64,000 nt of DNA from Lepidostoma basale. Taxonomy: Eukaryota; Arthropoda; Insecta; Trichoptera; Lepidostomatidae. The DNA lies in contig JAHDVF020000989.1 in NCBI GenBank assembly GCA_022606425.2, forward strand, positions 1,172,888 through 1,236,887. The letters run 5' to 3'. The notes below the pieces were generated by a model. That model searched no databases, was not told where the DNA came from, and was given only the letters and a program-made list of their open reading frames with translations. A program made the translations under genes and the position numbers. Numbering within the stretch: position 1 is the stretch's first letter; the number at the start of each line of letters is the position of its first letter. Shown one piece after another: positions 40,876 to 50,991 of the stretch.

Positions 40876-41519
40876 GGGATTAATTGTATCTCAATAGAGA
40901 CGAAGATGTTAATTGTTTTTTTGGAAACAGAATACGGTAGTCGAGACCTTAAAAATGTGAAGTGTTCCTAACATAAGTAGCACATATCTTCTTATTCTTC
41001 TTTTCGTCCTGTCACACCTCCGTGGTGCATAGGGCTTCAAGGAACCTTCTTCACCCGACTCTATCGCATGCCTGATGCCTAACATCATCCCAAGTGAGGC
41101 CTGCCGCCTTAACCTCGTCCTGCAAGGTTCTTCTCCAGGTGGCTCTAGGTGTGCCTCGTTTTCTCTTTCCCCTTATAGAGGACCAGTCTAGTGCACCCTG
41201 AGCGATGCAGGCTGGGTTCCGTCTCAGAGTGTGACCGATCCACTGCCATTTGCGTCTAGCGACCTGTTCTCTAATTGGCTTTTCGCCTGCCATAGTCCAG
41301 AGAGCGGCATTTGACACTGTTTGGGGCCAATAGATTTTGAATATACATCTTTCAAAAATTTGTCGGACGTGGTGGTCGTAAGAAGGGCGCAATGGGGAAC
41401 CTTGTTAAACATAAAGCGATCGCTTATTATTATCGTCAAAAGTCCTGTTAACGCCTCGACTACCATATTCTGTTTCAAAAAAAACAATTTAAATCGTCTC
41501 TATTGAGATATAATTAATC
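40876..41519. mobile_element. MITE-T foldback copy, split by a LineG insertion
   Basis: The left arm (40876-40984) starts ggattaattgtatctcaat. The right arm ends in its reverse complement at 41519 (attgagatataattaatcc). The two halves of the element's middle meet at the LineG ends (cacatat / atataca). Confidence 0.75.
40985..41333 (-). pseudogene. LineG (RTE-like) C-terminal copy nested in MITE-T
   Basis: The minus strand reads FKIYWPQTVSNAALWTMAGE, KPIREQVARRKWQWIGHTLR, RNPACIAQGALDW, RATWRRTLQDEVKAAGL and TWDDVRHQACDRVG-stop, then FLEALCTTEV-stop and a GAA-rich tail in antisense (40989-41005). The first ~95 codons are open. It is 5'-truncated. Confidence 0.8.
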
Positions 41520-41705
41520 CATAAAAGTGATTAACCCGCAATGGGTAAAATCCAATATTCGTCTACAAGTATTTGTACACATTCAAAATGTTGTATAAAA
41601 TTATTAATAACCAATGTAGGTTTTTGTGTATTTTTTTTAACTAGATGCATCCGCCAATCCAATCAGCCCGCACCTACCATAAGCCCATTCCTTACACCGT
41701 CCCTT
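41520..41705. other. Unassigned sequence
   Basis: No gene; a short less AT-rich patch at 41645-41725. Confidence 0.3.
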
Positions 41706-41872
41706 AGTCTCAAACTAAGACCTGTTTTTAAACATAAAGCGATCGCTTAACCCAACCAATGACAGGTCATAAGTCCTGTTAACGCCTCGACTACCATATT
41801 CTGTTTCCAAAAAAAACAATTTACATCTTCGTCTCTATTGAGATACAATTAATCCTTATATTATTGTTAGTT
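41706..41872 (-). mobile_element. MITE-T terminal arm
   Basis: Single arm on the minus strand, from 'aacataaagcgatcgcttaa' to 'tattgagatacaattaatcc'. Confidence 0.65.
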
Positions 41873-41875
41873 ATT

Positions 41876-42291
41876 AAAGTAGAATAAATGCAGTAGAAAT
41901 GAGATCTCTTAGACGAATGTATGGATACTTTGTGTATGATAGAGTGTCGAATGAAAATATAAGAAGTGAATGCGGTGTGAATGATGGTGTCATGAACAAA
42001 ATAATGAAAGCATCATTAATTTGGACATATGGAAAGAATGAATGAAGAAAGAATGGTAAAAAAATTATATGTTAATGATGTAAATGGAACCAGAAATAGA
42101 GGAAGACCGAGGAAAACGTGGCACGATCAAATAAATCAAATATTGAATGTCGGCCATGTGAGGAGTCAGAGAAATCGACGCGCGTGCATGACACGATGTA
42201 CGAATGTTGAGGAAGCGAGAGAAATATGTCAGGAAAGAAAAGTGTGGCAGTCCATTCTTTCTGCCTACCCCTTCGGGAAGACGGCGTGATA
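41876..42291 (+). pseudogene. LineA1 C-terminal copy
   Basis: Starts at SRINAVEMRSLRRM. A ~7-bp deletion in SLRWFGH breaks the frame near 42017. ORF 42029-42289 continues MERMNEERM to ILSAYPFGKTA-stop. The stop runs straight into (ATA)n shared with the next element rather than a GTTA tail. Confidence 0.8.
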
Positions 42292-42415
42292 ATAATAATA
42301 ATAATAATAAATAGGATAATTTATAAAGCGCCATTTTTATGAATTGCTCAACTCAAGGGCGCTGTAGAAGATGCTCCGTTTTATCAACTAGATAATAATA
42401 ATAATAATAATGATA
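42292..42415 (-). mobile_element. LineL 3' tail with (TTA)n
   Basis: Antisense (ATA)n, 'tataaagcgccatttttatg' and 'caactcaagggcgctgtag', as at 48766-48840. Confidence 0.55.
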
Positions 42416-42497
42416 AAAAATATATTATATATAAACATATTTAGTATGAGGCTGCACCTATGATGGTTAGTTAGTTAGTTAGTTTATATTTTATCGC

Positions 42498-42534
42498 GAC
42501 AGCTGTTTCGTTAACCGATATTAGCATCGTTACG
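42498..42534 (-). ncRNA. Hammerhead-like motif, decayed
   Basis: RNA sense: GUAACGA, U, GCUAAU-AUCG-GUUAAC, GAAA, CAGCUG, UC. The first core box is changed. Confidence 0.4.
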
Positions 42535-42573
42535 TTTTACAATCTACTAAAACTTTTTAGTTGATTGTAAGAC

Positions 42574-42609
42574 CTGACGATGCTAGCATCGGTTAGTGAA
42601 ACACCTGTC
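42574..42609 (+). ncRNA. Hammerhead-like motif, alpha type
   Basis: CUGACGA, U, stem GCUAGC-AUCG-GUUAGU, GAAA, CACCUG, UC. One mismatch and a wobble in stem II. Confidence 0.45.
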
Positions 42610-42720
42610 GCGATGAAATATAATCAATTGTGATATTTATAAGAGAGTTTTATTTAAACAGTTAATAGTGTTGATATATCAAAGTGTACTCGCCAAATCA
42701 ATGGATTATATAATATTATA

Positions 42721-43080
42721 GTTATTTTTTTATATAGTATATTTTTAAATATGGTTTAACCCTTTTAAGTGAAGTAGAGATGGCGCCATGTTTTCAATTA
42801 CATAATGACGCCGTCCATAACGAGATGGTGGACCGAGAGTAATAAATAATTCACGATTCATTAAGATGATATCTAATTGCAAGTCGTGACCCGCCCTGGT
42901 AGGGGGTTAACTTTTGTTTCAGAAACGATTATTGGCCCTAATTTGCTCTTCCTCTAATGGTTTTGTTTTACTTTTCAATCACGTCCCCGAAAACACGAAC
43001 GCCACTGGGACCTCGGGGTCGCAAACTTCGTAAAGAATACCCTCAGACCCTTTACACATTACACACTACAACCCCGCGAC
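42721..43080. other. Unassigned sequence
   Basis: Nothing recognised. Confidence 0.3.
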
Positions 43081-43081
<1 letters not shown>

Positions 43082-43140
<59 letters not shown>

Positions 43141-43152
43141 ACGCACAGACAC
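43082..43152. repeat. (CA)n microsatellite
   Basis: About 26 CA units followed by interrupted CACAGA units. Confidence 0.95.
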
Positions 43153-43259
43153 ACGTAAAAATTCAATATATCGCTTTGTCTTTTTTATGCCTTTCCGGAA
43201 AACAACAACATCACTGTGTGATGTGTTTATCAATTTAAATAACGTAAATGACGGTTAAA

Positions 43260-43634
43260 GCTTGATTGTATCTCAATAGAGACGACGTAAATTATTTTTT
43301 GGAAACAGAATATGGTGGTCGAGGCGTTTACATGACTTATGACCTGTCATTGGTTGGGTTAAGCGATCGCTTTATGTTAACAACATTCCCCATTCTGCCC
43401 TTCTTAAAATTAAAAAAAAAACGTGAAGTGTGGTGCAACATAGTAGCATATATACAACTTCTAAAAATTTGTCAGATGTGGTGGTCGTAAGAGGGCGGAA
43501 TGGGGAATGTTATTAACATAAAGCGATTGCTTAACCCAACCAATGACAGGTCATAAGCCCTGTAAACGCCTCGACCACCTGTTTCCAAAAAAACAATTTA
43601 CATCTTCGTCTCTATTGAAATACAATCAATCCTT
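43260..43634. mobile_element. MITE-T, short foldback form, complete
   Basis: The two arms (43263-43415 and 43465-43634) are inverted, diverged copies: ttgattgtatctcaataga on the left, ctattgaaatacaatcaa on the right. The whole element is ~375 bp without a real ORF. Confidence 0.8.
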
Positions 43635-43734
43635 AAAAATGATTAACCCGGAATGGGTAAAATCCAGTATTTGTCTACAAATATTGGTAACATTCGACGG
43701 TTAAAGCGTTAACACTGTGGAATTTAAAAGTCAA

Positions 43735-43985
43735 TTGTTTAGGCCAAAATACTATGATGATACTTCAACATTATAAACTGTTAAATTATAAAACATTGTT
43801 TTTATGTATCAAGCAAGAACTTCAAAATTACGAGTATATCAAAGAAATGATTTAAAATGAGATAAGAACAAATACACATAAAGGTTTGAAAAATCACGAA
43901 AATTTAACAGTTGCTATATTATTGTAACACCTGATGATGTCAACATAGGTTGACGAAACAGCCGTCGCGAACAGCTTTTTAACAA
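43735..43985 (+). mobile_element. Alpha repeat, rearranged copy with best core
   Basis: The left part (43735-43815) is the alpha right end in minus orientation. The right part from 43812 (caagaacttcaaaattacg) is the plus-oriented copy ending in the core. Confidence 0.65.
43931..43966 (+). ncRNA. Hammerhead-ribozyme-like motif, alpha type, fully paired
   Basis: CUGAUGA, U, stem GUCAAC-AUAG-GUUGAC (six Watson-Crick pairs), GAAA, CAGCCG, UC. Together with 50992 it gives the covariation argument. Confidence 0.6.
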
Positions 43986-44139
43986 TTTATACTGCGGAAT
44001 TTCATTATAATTTGAAATATATACTGTTTTTAAATTTTCATATGAACATTGTGGTAAGACATTTTTAATTTATACATATAAAATAAACCACTTTGTATGC
44101 TATCTTAATCTCTAGGGCTTCTAAATTATTTCATGTAAT

Positions 44140-44345
44140 GCCTATTTTTTCTCCTCTTGTTTCACCACCGCTTATCCACCATGATTTCACCACCTTTCAC
44201 CACATGTAAATTTTGTGTTTTTGTTTGGTTGTTATACTGCCCTGATGAAGCTTGGGTCCAAGCGAAACCAGTTGGCACCAATTATAATAACCATACCGTG
44301 GTTAAATAAAAAGTGTTTTATTTTTTGTCTAAAACTGTTTTTATT
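44140..44345 (+). mobile_element. Hammerhead-bearing repeat, epsilon type
   Basis: A core near 44242 preceded by repeated 'tttcaccacc' blocks and followed by 'aaataaaaagtgttttattt'. Seen once in this window. Confidence 0.4.
44242..44275 (+). ncRNA. Hammerhead-ribozyme-like motif, epsilon type
   Basis: CUGAUGA, A, stem GCUUG-GGUC-CAAGC (five pairs), GAAA, CCAGUUGG, C. The extra base is A rather than U. Stem III is longer than in the others. Confidence 0.5.
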
Positions 44346-44349
44346 CCAC

Positions 44350-44530
44350 TATTATTTATTAAATATTTTTAAAGAATAATAACACTAACACAATATGTTT
44401 CGGAGGTGACCTCCATCCTCAAGTGTAAATATATAACTGAGTTATGTATATATAAATTATATAAATGAGTTATAATAATTACATATTATAGTTACATATA
44501 AATGAGTTATATATAAATTAATCAATCACT
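44350..44530 (-). mobile_element. Beta repeat copy
   Basis: Antisense core at 44395-44422 with stem GGAGG-UCA-CCUCC, GAAA, CAUA-UU. An extra base disrupts the first box (CUUGAGGA). Confidence 0.5.
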
Positions 44531-44534
44531 AAAA

Positions 44535-44650
44535 GCAGCCACATTCGAAGTCGGAAAAATCGACGATCGTGGGTTTTACGATATATGAATGTAGAAGAAT
44601 CTTTATGGTATGCCAGGAAATAGCATTGTGGCGGTCTATCCTCAACAATA
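44535..44650 (+). mobile_element. LineA3 3' fragment
   Basis: 'ttcgaagtcggaaaaatcga' to 'gtggcggtctatcctc'; terminal block and tail missing. Confidence 0.6.
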
Positions 44651-45134
44651 GCATATTAATGTGCAGTTTAATATTACTGTTCGAGAACAACAAAAAGAGG
44701 ATATTCTATATTTTATAAGTAAACTTTATTGAGATGAGAGAATCACACTGAATTTTACTATATTCAGTACAAAAGGACTAGCAGACCTTCACAATTCGAG
44801 GATAGTAAATCCTTGATACGTTATAAACCGGGCTAGGGATATATTAACCGCATATCCTTGGAGGTACCTGCGAATAGTTTACGGCGTACTCCGCAGGACG
44901 TGACCAGGATTATAACAAGGATCTGCCTCGGTTATTACGGCCCAAGGACTAGGGTACGCTTTTTAGAACCAAGTATGAAGCATGATGGTGCAGCAATATG
45001 GTGATGCATAGTGTTACTTTGGAAATAAAACATCTATGTAAAACCAATATTTTTAATAAAAAAATATGAATTAGTATTTTTACTCTTAGACACACATTTT
45101 GTTTTGGTTTAAATTTTCAGACTAAACAAACTAT
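44651..45134. other. Unassigned, possibly unique sequence
   Basis: No family recognised. 44760-44960 is less AT-rich and has no long open frame. Confidence 0.3.
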
Positions 45135-45580
45135 TAAATACATCAACAACAACAACAAAAACCATCACGTCTTTTCCCCGCAGGGGTAGGCAAAGAAAAT
45201 GGACCGCCACACTACTTTATCCTGACATAACTCTCTAGCTTCCTCCACATTCATACAGCGAGTCATACACCTACCTCGACTCCGTACCGTACTCCATTTA
45301 CATCGTTAAAGTATACTTTTTTAACCATTCTTTCTTCACCCATGCGCTCCATATGTCTGAACCAACGCAGCGATCCTTTCATGATTTTGTTCATAATACC
45401 TTCTTTCGCTCTACATTCCTTTCTTATATCAGCATTTGAGATTCTGTAGTACATCGTTCTACCACACACACGTCTAAGGGACCTCATATCTACCGCATTT
45501 ATTCAGCTCTCATCTTTCTTCTGCCAGTTCCATGCTTCGCTTCCATGCATAAGGGTTGGGACCAGAACTATACTACTTAC
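45135..45580 (-). pseudogene. LineA2 C-terminal copy, (TTG)n tail
   Basis: The minus strand reads MRSLRRVCGRTMYYRISNAD, MNKIMKGSLRWFRHMERMG and VKKVYFNDVNGVRYG. A ~65-bp deletion removes GRPRKTW to RSRRN, with the end after it. A tail of five TTG units is in antisense (45142-45161). Confidence 0.8.
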
Positions 45581-45654
45581 AATTAAATAACTAAATATAA
45601 GCTTTTGAATACACATAAAAAAATCTTAATGACTCTGTTTTGGTTGATATAATA

Positions 45655-46195
45655 ACACTTCCATACATAATAAAGGGTCGGTACAAGAACATCATTGTGC
45701 ACTGCCATCACAGCTTTTTTGGAAAGTTTTTTATTTACGATAACAACTTATAGTGCACCGTTTACTGACCCTTTATTATGTATGAAAGTGAAGCATGGAA
45801 CTAGCAAAAGAAGTATGAAAGTAAAATAAATGCAATAGAAATGAGATTTCTTAGACGAATGTGTGGTACTCTGTATATGATAGAGTGTCAAATGCAAATA
45901 TAAGAAGTGAATTTAGTGCGGATGAAAGTGTTATGAATAAAATAATCAAAGATGGTTTGGACGTATGGGAAGAATGAATGAAAAGATAATGAACGGAACT
46001 AGAAAAAGAGGAAGACTGATGAAAAGGTGGCACGATTAAATATTAACGTCATGCAAAGATTTGGATTAATAGATGTTCGCTTATGACACGATGTATGAAT
46101 GTAGAGGAATTGTTAGTGTATCAGAAAAGAAGAGTGTGGCGGTTCATTATTTCTGCCTACCCCTCCGACGAGGTGGTGTGGTGGCAAGTTAGGTA
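45655..46195. pseudogene. Two LineA1 fragments head-to-head
   Basis: 45655-45767 is minus (VNGAL-stop-VVIVNKKLSKKAV, PTLYYV). 45768-46195 is plus (EAWN-stop-QKKYESKINAIEM, FLRRMCGTLYMIECQMQI, RKRGRLMKRWHD, ending ACPSDEVV-like). They meet in an 18-bp inverted repeat (catacataataaagggtc and its complement at 45662 and 45768). Both are badly decayed. Confidence 0.7.
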
Positions 46196-46654
46196 AAATA
46201 TAAAGGAAAAAATGTATTTATAAACACTGGTAAATTCAAAGCTTATTGAAAAATCTAGATGACATCTTTGTAATTACTTAAACTTTATCCCTTAAAAGCG
46301 TTATAAACTTTTCAGTTAACAACCCCACTAATAACTACTAACTCCCTAAGGTGTTAAAGGGCTTTATCGATTAAATTAATTAACCCCCAACTCCCGTTAG
46401 CACCCCAATCACTCCCGAAACAGAGGTTTCCTTCGTTATCCTTATTTTGATGAAGAGTGATCAAAAATATTCACCCCCGAAAGGGTCGAACTGCTTTAAA
46501 TAAATTGTATTTTCTTGCTTATTTATTACTTTTGAATTATTATTAGTGGTCGGGATGGGTCAGGGGTAAGTATAGGGAGGGATGGTGATTTTTAGACTTA
46601 AATGAGCAGATTTGAAATGAAGTAGTTCAAAACGGATTGTCTGATTAAATAAAA
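46196..46654. other. Unassigned sequence
   Basis: Nothing recognised. Confidence 0.3.
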
Positions 46655-47010
46655 TCTAATCAAATCGAATGGAATCGAATCGAATGGGATCGAATCGAAT
46701 GGAATCGAATCGAATGGAATCGAATCGAATCGAATCAAATCTAAATGAATCGAATCGAAACGAATCGAATCAAATCAAATCAAATCAAATCAAATCAAAT
46801 CAAATCAAATCAAATCAAATCAAATCAAATCAAATCAAATCAAATCAAATCAAATCAAATCAAATCAAATCAAATCAAATCAAATCAAATCAAATCAAAT
46901 CAAATCAAATCAAATCAAATCAAATCAAATCAAATCAAATCAAATCAAATCAAATGAAATCAAATCAAATCAAATCAAATCAAATCAAATCAAATCAAAT
47001 CAAATCAAAT
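46655..47010. repeat. Pentanucleotide array (AATCG/AATGG to AAATC)n
   Basis: The left ~110 bp mix AATCG and AATGG units. From 46765 to 47008 it is almost pure CAAAT with a single CAAATGAAAT variant near 46950. The IKSNQ-repeat ORFs are artefacts. Confidence 0.95.
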
Positions 47011-47350
47011 TGTAATAAATACACCGCAAGTAAGATAAGAATCTATAAAGCATGCGTAACACCAATAATATCATATGACGTCGAAGCAAGGGCAGACACA
47101 GTAAGGACCAAACAAGTTTTGAAGACTTCCGAAATGAAGACACTGAGGACGATAGTAGGCAAGACAGTGAGAGATCACGTGAGGAACACCAGAATAAGAG
47201 AGATATGTGAGGTTGAGTAATCAATCTCATAGGACTCGTCCTCGTGGAAGACCTCCTAAAAGATGGAAGGACAGCTGGGAATATACCTCACAGAAGGAGC
47301 AACACTCTGGAGAACAGACCACATAGGTTTTACAATAAGGAAGAAGAAGA
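47011..47350 (+). pseudogene. LineD C-terminal copy, GAA tail
   Basis: Reads SKIRIYKACVTPIISYDVEA, ADTVRTKQVLKTSEMKTLRT and IVGKTVRDHVRNTRIREICE-VE-stop, then frame breaks, 'gatggaaggacagctgggaa' and GGAAGAAGAAGAAAAC. 5'-truncated exactly at the array. Confidence 0.75.
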
Positions 47351-48034
47351 AAACACTGTTGTAGTATCTTACTTACTTACTTTACTTCCTATGGTCATAC
47401 ATTTCTTGAAGATTTTTGACGAACTCTTGAGAGAAATTAATAATCAATATAATTGCTAAAACTAAGTGTACACAGTAATTGGGTTGGATACAACAACAAA
47501 AAAATACTATAATAATAATAATTTGTGAATGGTTTGGCCGGACAGAAGATATTCATACTAATATACAACACCGCGGTTTATCGAAAATAAAGTATTATCA
47601 AAATTAGCACAGATTTTTCGGTCTTGGTCCTTTACACGTTATGTGTATAATATTTTTAATCAAACATGCATTTTTGCTTCAACATTTCATATCTCGTACA
47701 TGTGAGATTTGGGTGAAAGCAAAATGTTTTATTTCTCTTAAGACGAAAGCTTCAAACTTTAAATGGAGCTAATTTTGAAAGGGTTGCAGAGTCGCTTTGT
47801 CTGTGAATGGGAATTTCTTTCACTTTTCCCATAAATGCACATTTATGAAATAAGCTCTTATTACGCTTCCTCGTAAAACAAATATAGCGAAATTTTTCGA
47901 AAGCTTTCTTGCTATAAACAATCTCATAAATATAGCTTATACTTTTTGAAATATCTTTAAGTAATATACTTCGAAAGAAAGACTATTATTCATCTGAAAA
48001 AGTGTAATGCCAGCTCCAAGCTTTACTAATTTTC
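47351..48034. other. AT-rich, no gene recognised
   Basis: Nothing recognised. Confidence 0.3.
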
Positions 48035-48245
48035 TTAATTCTTAATTAATACGAATGAAAACGATTGTTTTCTAGAAGTTTTATTATATTTTATGTAAAT
48101 GATATGTTTCGCCTGTCTAATGCATTATCAAATGTAGCGAAAAATCAAATTTGATTGAAATATGAAGCCTTAGACCGGTGAAACATGGCATTCACATTAA
48201 ATATAATAAAACTTCTAGAAAACAGACGCTTACATTTGTATTAAT
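48035..48245. mobile_element. Delta foldback repeat
   Basis: Ends 'acgattgttttctagaag' and 'cttctagaaaacagacgc' are inverted. Cores at about 48088-48120 (-; UUGAUAA, U, GCAUU...AGGC, GAAA, CAUAUC) and 48165-48200 (+; UGAA, GCCUUAGACCGGU, GAAA, CAUGGC) are decayed. Confidence 0.55.
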
Positions 48246-48249
48246 TATT

Positions 48250-48485
48250 TAATTTGGACTTTTTAAGAATACATTATTATTTGTAAGTAAAACGATGATT
48301 TTTATTACTTCCAATTTTGTCTTCATTTCGACAGCTACTGGTTTATTCAGGCTCACTGGATTCGACAGACTGGTGTCCAGACAGACAGATCAGTCTGTTG
48401 ATTCCAGCGGTTCTGGCAAAACCAGTCGCTATCAAAATGAAGATAAAAGTGAAAGTAGTTAAGAATCATCGTTTTATTTAATTAT
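48250..48485. mobile_element. Gamma foldback repeat, diverged arms
   Basis: Same plan as 38590-38880 (tacttccaattttgtctt, cgacagctactggttt and inverted second half) but with several changes in both arms. The plus core near 48397-48426 reads CUGUUGA, U, UCCAG...CUGGC-like, AAAA, CCAG, UC. Confidence 0.6.
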
Positions 48486-48764
48486 TATTTAAAGAGATTT
48501 TAATAAAACCATTTGATGAATATTTTAAGCTTTTTAAAATAAAATATTTTTTTATTATTATATTATTTTACTTCGATGTTATTTCATACTGTCGTCTTTA
48601 AATTAATCCTTTCATTTTTATTTGCGATATTATGAAGTTAGCCTTTTTTATTATATTTTTGTTTTGTTTTGTTATTTTTTATTATTATTTTATGTGTTAT
48701 TATTTTTTATTATTATTATTTATTATTTTTTGTTTTATTATTATTATTATTTTGTTTTGTTTTA
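48486..48764. other. AT-rich (TTA)n-like sequence
   Basis: Imperfect TTATTA runs; nothing else seen. Confidence 0.5.
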
Positions 48765-48765
48765 A

Positions 48766-49145
48766 TAATAATAATAATAATATGCTAACTTTTAAAGCGC
48801 CGTTTTTGTGATGTAATCACCTCAAGGGCGCATTAAGACGTGTTTTAAATCTAAAAATCTAAATGTGACCGCTTAAAAAACGATCGGTTTAAAAGTATAG
48901 TAGAACAAAGTATAAATGTTTAAATTGGGTATGAAATATGAAAAAGATGGGTTTTCAATTTAGATCTGAAATCTGTCGGATCATTTATGCATCTAAGGTG
49001 TGAAGGGAGATTGTTCCAAGCTGATGGACCGGCTACCGCGAACGCTCGATCCCCGAAATTCGTACTGGGGCAACGCTTCGGCTCAACTAATCTTCCTATT
49101 GCTGAGGAGTTCGCCGAGCGAAGTGTGGATTTCCGTGAATAAATT
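48766..49145 (-). pseudogene. LineL C-terminus and 3' UTR, (TTA)n tail
   Basis: The minus strand carries the LineL end (SLGEL/SNSSAIGRLVEPKRCPS-type, FGDRAFAVAGPSAWNNLP, SKLKTHLFHISYPI-like) and the 3' UTR homologous to 2996-3118. Tail (TTA)n in antisense at 48766-48781. Truncated upstream at 49140. Confidence 0.75.
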
Positions 49146-49214
49146 TTTTTTTGTTTGTAAATATGTATTAAAATAAATGTATTTATTGTTTCTTGAACAA
49201 TAATGTTAAAATCT

Positions 49215-49325
49215 CATTAAATAATTAATACGAATGAAAACGTCTGTTTTCTATAAGTTTTATTATATTTTATGTGAATGACATGTTTTGCCTGTCTTAG
49301 GCATTATCAAATGTAGGGAAAAATT
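49215..49325 (-). mobile_element. Delta repeat fragment
   Basis: 'acgaatgaaaacgtctgttt' and an antisense core UUGAUAA, U, GCCU-AAGAC-AGGC, AAAA, CAUG, UC (about 49268-49300). Confidence 0.5.
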
Positions 49326-49481
49326 ATATGCGTTGATATTTATATACACGAGTTAAATAAGCAGAAGACGGTAATGAAAGCAATTGATGTGGCATAATAC
49401 ATTGTTAAAAACAAATTTAGGGATAAATCCCAAAATACAGGAAAGTGTTCCTGGAATTGGTAAAATTTATTAATGAACTAA

Positions 49482-49850
49482 CTAACTAACCGTTCCGACT
49501 TCGAACATGGCCGCCTTTCAGTAATTGATTAATTTTGTCTTGCCATGTCTGCCTTGGCCTTCCTCGACTTTTTTTCCCATTCTCACCACTTGCATATATA
49601 TTTTTAACCATTCTTCCCTCATCCATTCTTTCCATATGTCCAAACCATCTAAGTGACCCTTTCTTAATTTTATTTATCACACATTCATCCGCCTTACATT
49701 CCTTCCTTACTTCAACATTAGATATTCTATCATACATTGTTTTGTCCTACATTCTTCTAAGTGATCTCATTTCTACGGTAATGATCCTACTTTCATCCTT
49801 CTTTTGCCAACTCCAAGCTTCACTTCCATACATAAGGGTTGGGACCAGTC
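49482..49850 (-). pseudogene. LineA3 C-terminal copy, end deleted but tail kept
   Basis: The minus strand reads MYDRISNVEVRKECKADECV, KKGSLRWFGHMERMDEGRM, KKSRGRPRQTWQDKINQLL and GGHVRSRNG. It then jumps to AACTAACTAACTAAC (antisense, 49477-49491), so the last ~100 bp are missing although the tail is there. Upstream antisense covers LMYGSEAWSWQKKDESR. Confidence 0.8.
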
Positions 49851-49955
49851 CGTCCGTTTGCAGATTTAAAAAGAGCCGCACAAGACAGGGAATAATGGAA
49901 GAGAAGAATAGAGGAAATTGCTGCAAACCAATCCCAGGACAGAAACTTTCTAACT
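49851..49955 (+). mobile_element. LineF 3' end fragment
   Basis: Reads DLKRAAQDRE-stop-WKRR and IEEIAANQSQD as in 25625-25707. Confidence 0.6.
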
Positions 49956-50254
49956 AGTTGTATATAATTAAAGTAATCGATAGGTTTAAAAATGATTTCA
50001 CATTTTAGTTTAAGCGCTGTCTATTATAGAAGCCATCAAATTAGGTCGGGGTAATGAGGTCGAAACGAAAATGATTTCTAGGTTCATTTTTGTCGTCTCT
50101 TTGACTAAACTAATGAGATTTCGTTGCTACAATGATTTCAAAGGGTTCCAATCACACCCCTTCTCCCCTTGCCAAGAATTGCTTACGTAATTAAAATAAA
50201 TGTCGCCCAAAGAAACAAATAAACTTGAAGAACTGCTACAAATTTATTTTTGCA
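49956..50254. other. Unassigned sequence
   Basis: Nothing recognised. Confidence 0.3.
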
Positions 50255-50340
50255 AATAAACCATCACGCCGTTTCCTCGAAGGGAAAGGCAGAGACAATG
50301 CACATCCACACTACTCAATCCTGACACACTTCAAATGAAT
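50255..50340 (-). mobile_element. LineA 3' end fragment
   Basis: Antisense 'accatcacgccgtttcctcg' and 'aggcagagacaatgcac'; the last ~70 bp of a LineA2-like copy without tail units. Confidence 0.6.
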
Positions 50341-50428
50341 GAATTTTTCCAAATTAAAATTGTTACAGTTAAAATTTATAACACTGTTATAATATAACAA
50401 TTTATTTTTATTCACTGAGAGTGTCGCG

Positions 50429-50463
50429 GCAGCTGTTTCGCCAACCGATGTTAGCATCATCAG
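50429..50463 (-). ncRNA. Hammerhead-like motif, alpha type, cleavage base changed
   Basis: RNA sense: CUGAUGA, U, stem GCUAAC-AUCG-GUUGGC, GAAA, CAGCUG, CC. The U of the UH site has become C. Confidence 0.5.
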
Positions 50464-50490
50464 GTGTTACAATAAAGTTTATTTTAACAC

Positions 50491-50526
50491 CTGATGATGC
50501 CAACATCGGTTAGCGAAACAGCTGTC
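50491..50526 (+). ncRNA. Hammerhead-ribozyme-like motif, alpha type
   Basis: CUGAUGA, U, stem GCCAAC-AUCG-GUUAGC (one C-A mismatch), GAAA, CAGCUG, UC. Confidence 0.55.
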
Positions 50527-50776
50527 GCGACACCCTCAGTGAATAAAAATAAATTGTGATATTATAATAGTGCTATAAATTTTTAACAGTAATAATGTTG
50601 AAGTATCGTAGTATTTTGGCCAAAACAATAGACAATTTGCCAAATTAAAATTGTGTATTGTATTGCAATGGAAATGTGTTTCTTTCCTTTAAGTATTAGT
50701 CATATTATTTGAACTATTTAAATAGAACTCTGTTATAAAATATTACAGTTGATTATATCTCTTTTGTAATTGTCGC

Positions 50777-50812
50777 GACAGCTGTTTCGCTAATCGTTAT
50801 TAGCATCGTCAG
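50777..50812 (-). ncRNA. Hammerhead-ribozyme-like motif, alpha type, compensated stem
   Basis: RNA sense: CUGACGA, U, stem GCUAAU-AACG-AUUAGC (six pairs), GAAA, CAGCUG, UC. Relative to 50992 the inner pair changed from C-G to U-A on both strands of the stem. Confidence 0.6.
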
Positions 50813-50991
50813 GTATTACAGTCAACTAAAATATACATCAGAAAGACTTAGTTGATTTACAAAATTATTAGAAGGGGAAGAAACCACACACAATATTGTA
50901 AACAATTATAATAAAATATGGGAAAAAACAGTAATTATGTTCAACAGTAACAGAAATTCTTTCTGATGTATCTTTTAGTTGATTGTAACAC

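Larger units (their letters stand above)
42490..42720. mobile_element. Alpha-type foldback repeat
   Basis: Opposed arms around a ~40-bp centre (ctaaaactttttagttg). The right flank has 'aatcaattgtgatattta' and 'tactcgccaaatcaatgg'. Confidence 0.65.
50370..50640. mobile_element. Alpha foldback repeat, ~75-bp arms
   Basis: The arms around 50404-50470 and 50485-50550 are inverted with about five differences (tttttattcactgag ... ctcagtgaataaaaa). Each has a core. The right flank ends 'ttttggccaaaacaatagac'. Confidence 0.75.

Noticed and set aside
43082..43152. Threonine/histidine repeat protein
   Set aside because: Translation of (CA)n.
46669..47220. 183-aa ORF rich in IKSNQ repeats
   Set aside because: Translation of the pentanucleotide array running into LineD; other frames give the same kind of repeat.
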